Notes under the pieces: generated by a model
The model's database searches: none
The model's input: only the letters and a program-made list of their open reading frames with translations
What the model was told of the DNA's origin: nothing
Shown here: positions 9,101 through 12,855 of the stretch, one piece after another
How positions within the stretch are numbered: the first letter of the stretch is position 1
Layout: each line of letters begins with the position of its first letter
Source of the DNA: Isotricha intestinalis
Taxonomy: Eukaryota; Ciliophora; Litostomatea; Vestibuliferida; Isotrichidae
Assembly (NCBI GenBank): GCA_023807065.1
Contig: JAJJLU010000976.1
Coordinates: 1-12,855, forward strand
Length of the DNA: 12,855 bases
Reading direction: 5' to 3'
Program-made: the position numbers and the translations under genes

Positions 9101-10528
9101 TTCAATTTTTGGGATTTTTAAATCACTAATTAATAAATATGAATCTTTATATTTTTGATTATTTATACAATTTTCACAAAGAAAATAATTTGTATCTTTT
9201 TGATAATATAAATATTTTTTTTTATGAAAGATACAATAGTTAAATAAATCTTTTTTCTTTTCTTTTTCATTTATACATTTTTCTTGTTCTATTAAATATC
9301 TTCTTGCTTCTTCTTGTCTCTTTTGCTCTTCTAAATCTTTTAATTCTTGTTCTTTTTGAGCATGATATTGTTGCAATCTAATTTTCCATAATCTCTCAAC
9401 TTCCATATTAAACTCAATTTCTTTTTGTTTTCTTTTTTCATTCATTAATTTCTCTTGTTTTGCTTCTTCTTCATATTTTAAAGCAAGATCTCTTTTAAAT
9501 TCTTCTTCCAATTTTGCTTCTTCTTCTTTTCTTTTTTCTTTTTCTTTCATTTGAGCAATAGCACTGGCAAGAACTTCTTCTTTTAATTTTTGTCTTCTAG
9601 CTTTTTCTTCTAAATCTTGAATTTTTCTTTTTCTTTCTTCTCTTTCAATAGTTAATTCATTTCTTACATTTTCCCAATAATCATTTTCAGCTTCTTGTTT
9701 TGCTTTTTCTTTACTTAATTTCTCAAAAATTCTATCACGTTCAGCTTGAAGAGCATCTTTCTTTGCTTGAACATCAGCATCTCTTTGTGCTTTACTTGCA
9801 AGATATCTTCTTAAATTTTCATCTTCAATTCTATCATCTTCTTCTTGTCTTTTTTTTCTTGCTTCTCTATCAGCCATAGTTGCTTCCATATAAGATTTAT
9901 TTATTGCTTTTTTTCTTTCAAAGTCTTCTCTTGCTGCTTGATCTTCAAGATAAGCTTGTCTTAACGCTTCCTCAGCAGCTAAACGATCTCTTTCATATTC
10001 TTTCTCTGATTCTAATTTTAAACGTTCTTTTTCTTTCATTTGTTCTAAATTTGCTCTTCTGGTTTCTAACCATAAAGCTTGTTTACGGTCTTCTTCTTCT
10101 TTTTTCTTTTTTTTATCTAATTCTGCTTGTTTTAAAGCAGCTTCTTCTTCCTCACTTTCTTTTATTAAATTTTGCATTTTTAAAAATTGATTCTGTTCTA
10201 TTTGACGACATAGAATTTGATTTCTTTTTGCTTGATTTATGGCTGCTTGAACGTCTCTTAATTCATGGTCATTTTCTAATAAATGTCGACGAGTTAAACT
10301 TTGACTACGAATAATACATTTTTGCTCTCCTATTCCTTTTCCAAATATTTGTTGTAAATCATCAACATCTACATTTGTTATTGATTTTAATGTTAATGGA
10401 TTTAAACCATATGTTTCCGTTTTTGGATATATTGGGTAATAGTTTGGAGGAGGTATTGAATAGTTTGGAGAATAACGATTTATTATTGTTGTTGAAGTTG
10501 ATGTATTTATTGTATGTTTTGTTGACAT
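6176..10528 (-). CDS. TPH-type axonemal coiled-coil protein (MNS1-like) fused to Cys/His zinc modules and a long helical C-terminus
   Basis: Residues 1-80 are a polar leader rich in Thr, Tyr and Pro. Residues about 85-425 form an unbroken highly charged helix of the trichohyalin-plectin-homology type, seen in the microtubule inner proteins MNS1, CFAP45 and CFAP53. The stretch FKRDLALKYEEEAKQEKLMN (344-363) and what follows resembles the MNS1 end of the domain. Residues 432-641 carry paired ligands: C432-x2-H435/C451-x2-C454, C534/C537, C555/C557, C576/C579, C599/C602, and C619-x2-H622/C638-x2-C641. Residues about 650-1450 look all-helical and are rich in Lys, Asn, Ile and Leu, with no family recognised. 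Known TPH proteins are about 500 residues, so the added thousand is unusual. The TPH part has about 35 Ala and the rest one. The frame is unbroken; a TAA directly precedes the ATG. The TPH call and axonemal location are likely. The role of the C-terminal part is unknown. Two merged genes cannot be excluded without transcripts. Confidence 0.8.
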   Translation of the reverse strand: MSTKHTINTSTSTTIINRYSPNYSIPPPNYYPIYPKTETYGLNPLTLKSITNVDVDDLQQIFGKGIGEQKCIIRSQSLTRRHLLENDHELRDVQAAINQAKRNQILCRQIEQNQFLKMQNLIKESEEEEAALKQAELDKKKKKEEEDRKQALWLETRRANLEQMKEKERLKLESEKEYERDRLAAEEALRQAYLEDQAAREDFERKKAINKSYMEATMADREARKKRQEEDDRIEDENLRRYLASKAQRDADVQAKKDALQAERDRIFEKLSKEKAKQEAENDYWENVRNELTIEREERKRKIQDLEEKARRQKLKEEVLASAIAQMKEKEKRKEEEAKLEEEFKRDLALKYEEEAKQEKLMNEKRKQKEIEFNMEVERLWKIRLQQYHAQKEQELKDLEEQKRQEEARRYLIEQEKCINEKEKKKDLFNYCIFHKKKYLYYQKDTNYFLCENCINNQKYKDSYLLISDLKIPKIEEIKKFNFKEVFSSYQELYYLTEKIINTYNNNIENIKSNLNYNNLLKFTDLFLTESLLCSKCYETYKLTFYNLDSIKIKCNCDEKIKLITNFIEDIKEINCNICNKKFKQYEIFLEFFSEELKCKNCLKNNFDYIPFNQIPFICKNHNQIKKYLSDNNNNSYCEKCLLLYNNDNFILRKVIINDINVKYNISNQFFINLLKNDYLKMKETDSINLNIIFNLSSFFSFNEKNKYEKYIIDKEQLNRKENILVLNSLKEQNNLKSMILTKIQIFLQQLKEKPYDNLELDYIKQKIENLIEINLNQFKYQFMNYNYFISNIFNQLLIIRNILLQSMTSLLKNNKTSFMPIIGDLRILFESFNYIYYEIKIKKNKNKVYEQFLNKIFENISHIYKIYLYKFFFEKLKNKTIKKFNDLKLENKTSIENIPENDIYLEKIKSLLPNIFNENDKLNIMEEIGSNSLKNYLDKEKTISVYNYITFKYQNLESNKSNIKKNLKNEMNILEKFINKKDKQINLSFEEMKFLKNITLINDNIYINKIGELEEITDKNIFRKLFYLNQDLYFNYNYQHIYLKMEEKECNSFLQRNKFKSEYHFYFIYNIIQLFIKKIGAIIHQNDINYFNLYNSWEIILKDLNNDKKFESEKDLINQLFNLRNTKKIFNQDLFSLISKNDKDIFNKIEIKLEEIFTKIISNFQDILSEEKKNNLIKKSKEEILDKFKKNNLRIKKNIEILCKKLEYFYNFYDENKDLILFYNNIKKDFELSIIEYNQFQNLDFITLNISSLNINSEDFLFLENILKSYLSITYLKKEIKDYYLLLFNQKEEYKKLIKKNYNYLISKEILFLLNIENNYDSEHLKIVELIYNKIKLLVFEELKQIKREFNLILNSKEEINIYYPLVIQTVKYYNNQRINNFKLNENWLREKIKIEINKLNEFMETFKDYDFYQFFEKIKSLGKDFNILNYTYPKFDVLLYLIQHDIIQ

Positions 10529-10689
10529 TTATTTAATTTGTGAAATAAATTTGTAACTTTTTCTTTTTAATTGTTTTATTTATTTTTTTAAAATTCTTAC
10601 ACATTTCAAGTAAATTACAATTAGAAAGAAATATTATTTTTCTAACGAAATTTTAATTCATTTAAAAAAATTAAAAATTAACAAATAAT
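10529..10689. promoter_or_regulatory. 161-base divergent promoter of two cilium-related genes
   Basis: This is the only sequence between the starts of the TPH-fusion gene (minus) and the STPGR gene (plus). In-frame stops directly upstream of both ATGs confirm that it is non-coding. Both products belong to families tied to ciliary microtubules, so shared control is a reasonable inference. It contains a 7-base inverted repeat and long A/T runs. No TATA box or transcription-factor site can be assigned confidently. Confidence 0.55.
10621..10645. repeat. Short inverted repeat in the divergent promoter
   Basis: TTAGAAA at 10621-10627 is matched by its reverse complement TTTCTAA at 10639-10645 across an 11-base A/T spacer. 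A dyad in a shared promoter could be a regulator site. In DNA this AT-rich, 7-base arms can also arise by chance. Confidence 0.3.
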
Positions 10690-12747
10690 ATGGCATTGGT
10701 ATTTGAACAAGAAAGGAAATTAGATTTAAATAATGGACGGGAACAAAATGAATTAGGACCTGGACAATATCTACCTCAAACAATCGCTAAAAAAATAAGT
10801 CAAAATGTTGCTCCTTTTTTAACATCATCAAAAAAATTAATAGATAATAAAGAAATTACCCCAGGTCCAGCAGATTATTTTCATGATATTACTAAAGAAA
10901 AAATTGATAAAATTAAAGAAAATTCAGTGATAGAAATTTATGAAAATAAAAATAAAATTGAAATAAAAAATGAAATCATTTCTCCAAATGATCCTGTAAC
11001 AATAAATCAATATCAAGCAACCATTCGATTAAAAAAAAATTTTGAAAGATATGGATTCTTGACAAAGGAAAAAAGATGGAAACAAAAAATAGGAAATAAT
11101 ATTTTAGGACCAGGCTCTTTTTTTGATAATAAAAATATTGACTCATTAAATAAAATTCAAAAGAAAATAAAAAAAAATAAGAATAAGATAGTAAAAAATG
11201 AACAAATGAAATTAAAAGATAAATCTAATAAAATAGATTCTATTCCTGGAAAAAATAATTTTGGTTATGATATAGGAAAAAATGGAAAATTGATTAAAAA
11301 AGAAAATCCAAATCAATTTAAAATATTTGCAGGAGAAAAAGGAGATACTGTTGGACCTGGAAATTATGATATTGATTTTCCAGAACAATGGAAAAAAACT
11401 GGTACAAATTGGTCAAAAAATCAATTAAGTAGATTATTTGAAAAAAAAATAATTAAAAAAAAAGTTAATAAAAATATTAACAGTATTGATTGTAATTTAG
11501 GAAATTTTAGAGATAGAGAAAATAATAAAAAGCAAAATTTAATTTATGATAATTATATAAATGGAAATATAAATAATTTAAATATGAATTTTTATAAGAC
11601 TTATTCATTAAATCAATTAACTTCAAAAGATAAAATGATAAAAAAAATATTTAACAAAGAAAAAGATGTAAGTTATATTCCAAAGAATAATACTCCAGGT
11701 CCTGGATATTATTATAATGAAGAATTACATAATATTTCAAAAAAAAGTGGTAATAAAAAGTCAAATACAATTTTTGGTTCAACATCAGAAAGATTTGAAA
11801 AAAAAACTATAAATCAATCAAATTCAGCAAATAATATTAATTTAGGTCCAGGACAATATTTTATAAACAAACATAGTGATACTTTTAAAAGAAGACATTT
11901 AAAAAAATTTATTGCCACAAATTCAGTTCCTTTTATGTCAATCACTGAAAGATTTAACTTTTCACAATCACAATTCCAATCTCAATCTCAGAAAAACATT
12001 AATAATAATGTAGATTTACAAAATCAAAGTTTTAGAAAATCTTATTATAATTCATTTGATTCAACAACTCCATCTATAACTTCAAAAAATTTTAATCAAA
12101 CAAAATATAGTTCTATGATTGGTACTTTTTATAGTAAAGAACCTAGATTTAAAGACTCAGAAAAAAAATTAAAAGAAAGTTCTTTAAATCCTGGTCCAGG
12201 TTCTTATATAAATCCTTTTTCTAATACTGGTAGTTCCAATACAATTGAATATAATGGAAGATATGTAGATATTAGAACAGGAAAAAATTTAATATTAAAT
12301 AATGAAAGGCCAAAATCTTCCATTTCTAATAAAAAAATTAGTTTTTATGATATTAAAAAAAATTACAACGCATGTGTTGGAAAATATAATCCTGGAATTA
12401 ATTTAACAATAGAATATAATAATATTAAAAAATTAAAAGAAAGTAGAAGTAATATAGCCTTTAATTCAGGAGTTCCAGCAGATAGAGGTGAATTATATTC
12501 ATTTCAAAAAAATGAAATTTTAGGACCAGGTAAATATTTTATTGATGATAATATTATCAAAAATAAAAAATATAATAATGTACCTTTTAGCAGTTCATGT
12601 GAAAGAGGTTTAATTGAATCATATAATATAAATGATAATAATATTTTGAATAAAAATGATTCAGAAAAAAATATAGGACCAGGAAAGTATAATTTACTTG
12701 ATAACTATGATTGGATAAAAAAATCATTTAATGTTAAATATATTTAA
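10690..12747 (+). CDS. Sperm-tail PG-rich repeat (STPGR/SHIPPO) protein, axoneme-associated
   Basis: This is probably a ciliary microtubule-associated or microtubule-inner protein. It has at least nine PGP-type cores followed by an aromatic residue: LGPGQY (22-27), TPGPADY (57-63), LGPGSF (139-144), VGPGNY (221-226), TPGPGYY (335-341), LGPGQY (385-390), NPGPGSY (500-506), LGPGKY (611-616) and IGPGKY (662-667). A degenerate copy (VGKYNPG) lies near 563-569. Several are followed by the usual second half of the repeat, for example FGSTSERF (362-369), PFMSITERF (413-421) and PFSSSCERG (632-640). Spacers are Lys/Asn-rich and look disordered. Spacing is irregular, about 35 to 115 residues. An in-frame TAA lies six codons upstream of the ATG, and the stop is TAA. 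It is intronless. It shares a divergent promoter with the TPH gene. The family call is strong; the exact orthologue within the STPG/ODF3/CIMAP group is not resolved. Confidence 0.92.
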   Translation: MALVFEQERKLDLNNGREQNELGPGQYLPQTIAKKISQNVAPFLTSSKKLIDNKEITPGPADYFHDITKEKIDKIKENSVIEIYENKNKIEIKNEIISPNDPVTINQYQATIRLKKNFERYGFLTKEKRWKQKIGNNILGPGSFFDNKNIDSLNKIQKKIKKNKNKIVKNEQMKLKDKSNKIDSIPGKNNFGYDIGKNGKLIKKENPNQFKIFAGEKGDTVGPGNYDIDFPEQWKKTGTNWSKNQLSRLFEKKIIKKKVNKNINSIDCNLGNFRDRENNKKQNLIYDNYINGNINNLNMNFYKTYSLNQLTSKDKMIKKIFNKEKDVSYIPKNNTPGPGYYYNEELHNISKKSGNKKSNTIFGSTSERFEKKTINQSNSANNINLGPGQYFINKHSDTFKRRHLKKFIATNSVPFMSITERFNFSQSQFQSQSQKNINNNVDLQNQSFRKSYYNSFDSTTPSITSKNFNQTKYSSMIGTFYSKEPRFKDSEKKLKESSLNPGPGSYINPFSNTGSSNTIEYNGRYVDIRTGKNLILNNERPKSSISNKKISFYDIKKNYNACVGKYNPGINLTIEYNNIKKLKESRSNIAFNSGVPADRGELYSFQKNEILGPGKYFIDDNIIKNKKYNNVPFSSSCERGLIESYNINDNNILNKNDSEKNIGPGKYNLLDNYDWIKKSFNVKYI

Positions 12748-12831
12748 AAATAAAATTATAAATAAATTAAAAAAAATAAATTTATATAAAAAGTAAATAA
12801 ATAAAAATAAATAAAACTTATCCTAATGATA
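12748..12831. other. Very short subtelomere and 3' flank of the STPGR gene
   Basis: Only 84 A/T-rich bases separate the TAA stop from the first telomeric repeat. They must contain the 3' untranslated region and polyadenylation region. There are no subtelomeric repeats, gene family or spacer. This is typical of processed somatic chromosomes in ciliates. Confidence 0.6.
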
Positions 12832-12855
12832 TTGGGGATTGGGGATTGGGGATTG
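12832..12855 (+). repeat. Telomeric repeat (TTGGGGA)n
   Basis: Three complete heptamers TTGGGGA begin at 12832, 12839 and 12846, and three further bases reach the end of the window. The G-rich strand runs 5'->3' toward the terminus, as telomerase-added DNA must. Any rotation of the unit (GGGGATT, complement CCCCAAT) is equivalent. It is close to the Tetrahymena unit TTGGGG with one extra A. The array is cut by the end of the sequence, so its true length is unknown. Confidence 0.85.

Noticed and set aside
8606..9235. RING finger in the large protein
   Set aside because: The ligand order (pairs of Cys with no C-x-H-x2-C core) does not fit the RING cross-brace. B-box-like and ribbon-like pairs fit better.
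9880..10314. Leu/Phe-rich open frame of 144 codons on the plus strand
   Set aside because: It is antisense to the Glu/Lys/Ala-rich coil of the TPH gene. CTT/TTC strings opposite AAG/GAA codons give Leu and Phe, mimicking a membrane protein.
1..12855. tRNA, rRNA, CRISPR arrays, transposons or bacterial operon signals
   Set aside because: No cloverleaf with GC stems, no rRNA-like GC-richer block, no spaced direct repeats and no transposase or terminal repeats were seen by reading both strands.

Overview
The window is protist DNA, extremely AT-rich, with five intact intronless genes and one decayed gene packed tightly together. The right end is capped by a short G-rich tandem repeat, TTGGGGA (3.4 copies), oriented 5'->3' toward the end as a true telomere should be. 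The last stop codon lies only 84 bases inside it. A G4-type telomere, gene-dense short chromosomes, Asn/Lys/Ile-rich proteins and axonemal genes together suggest a ciliate macronuclear chromosome. Every intact gene ends in TAA. TAA is read as stop and TGA is never used for Trp inside a long gene, so the code looks standard rather than the Tetrahymena/Paramecium type. A ciliate with the standard code, such as a litostome, would fit, but the species is inference. The left end has no telomere, so the chromosome continues there.

Layout: (188-1879, -) an F-box-like/TBC Rab-GAP with a coiled-coil tail. (1917-2795, +) a VAP-like, tail-anchored MSP-domain protein, head-to-head with the first gene across only 37 bases. 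(2981-4528, -) a protein with a compact ordered N-terminus, a basic middle and a long Asn-rich prion-like tail. (4599-6030, +) a heavily frameshifted relic of a type I membrane protein, with signal peptide, ectodomain, membrane segment and short tail still visible. (6176-10528, -) a 1450-residue protein joining a TPH-type axonemal coiled coil, resembling MNS1, to Cys/His zinc modules and about 800 further helical residues. (10690-12747, +) a sperm-tail PG-rich repeat (STPGR/SHIPPO) protein. Then the telomere.

Counting the relic, the genes strictly alternate in orientation (- + - + - +). Each divergent pair therefore shares one short 5' region (37, 70 and 161 bases) and each convergent pair shares one 3' region (185 and 145 bases). 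The two cilium-related genes share the 161-base divergent promoter, which would allow joint expression during ciliogenesis. The TBC and VAP-like genes, both linked to membrane traffic, share the 37-base one. No RNA genes, CRISPR arrays, transposons or bacterial-type signals were seen. The most unusual items are the TPH-zinc fusion protein with its abrupt change of composition, the decayed membrane-protein gene, and the telomere repeat type with its very short subtelomere.
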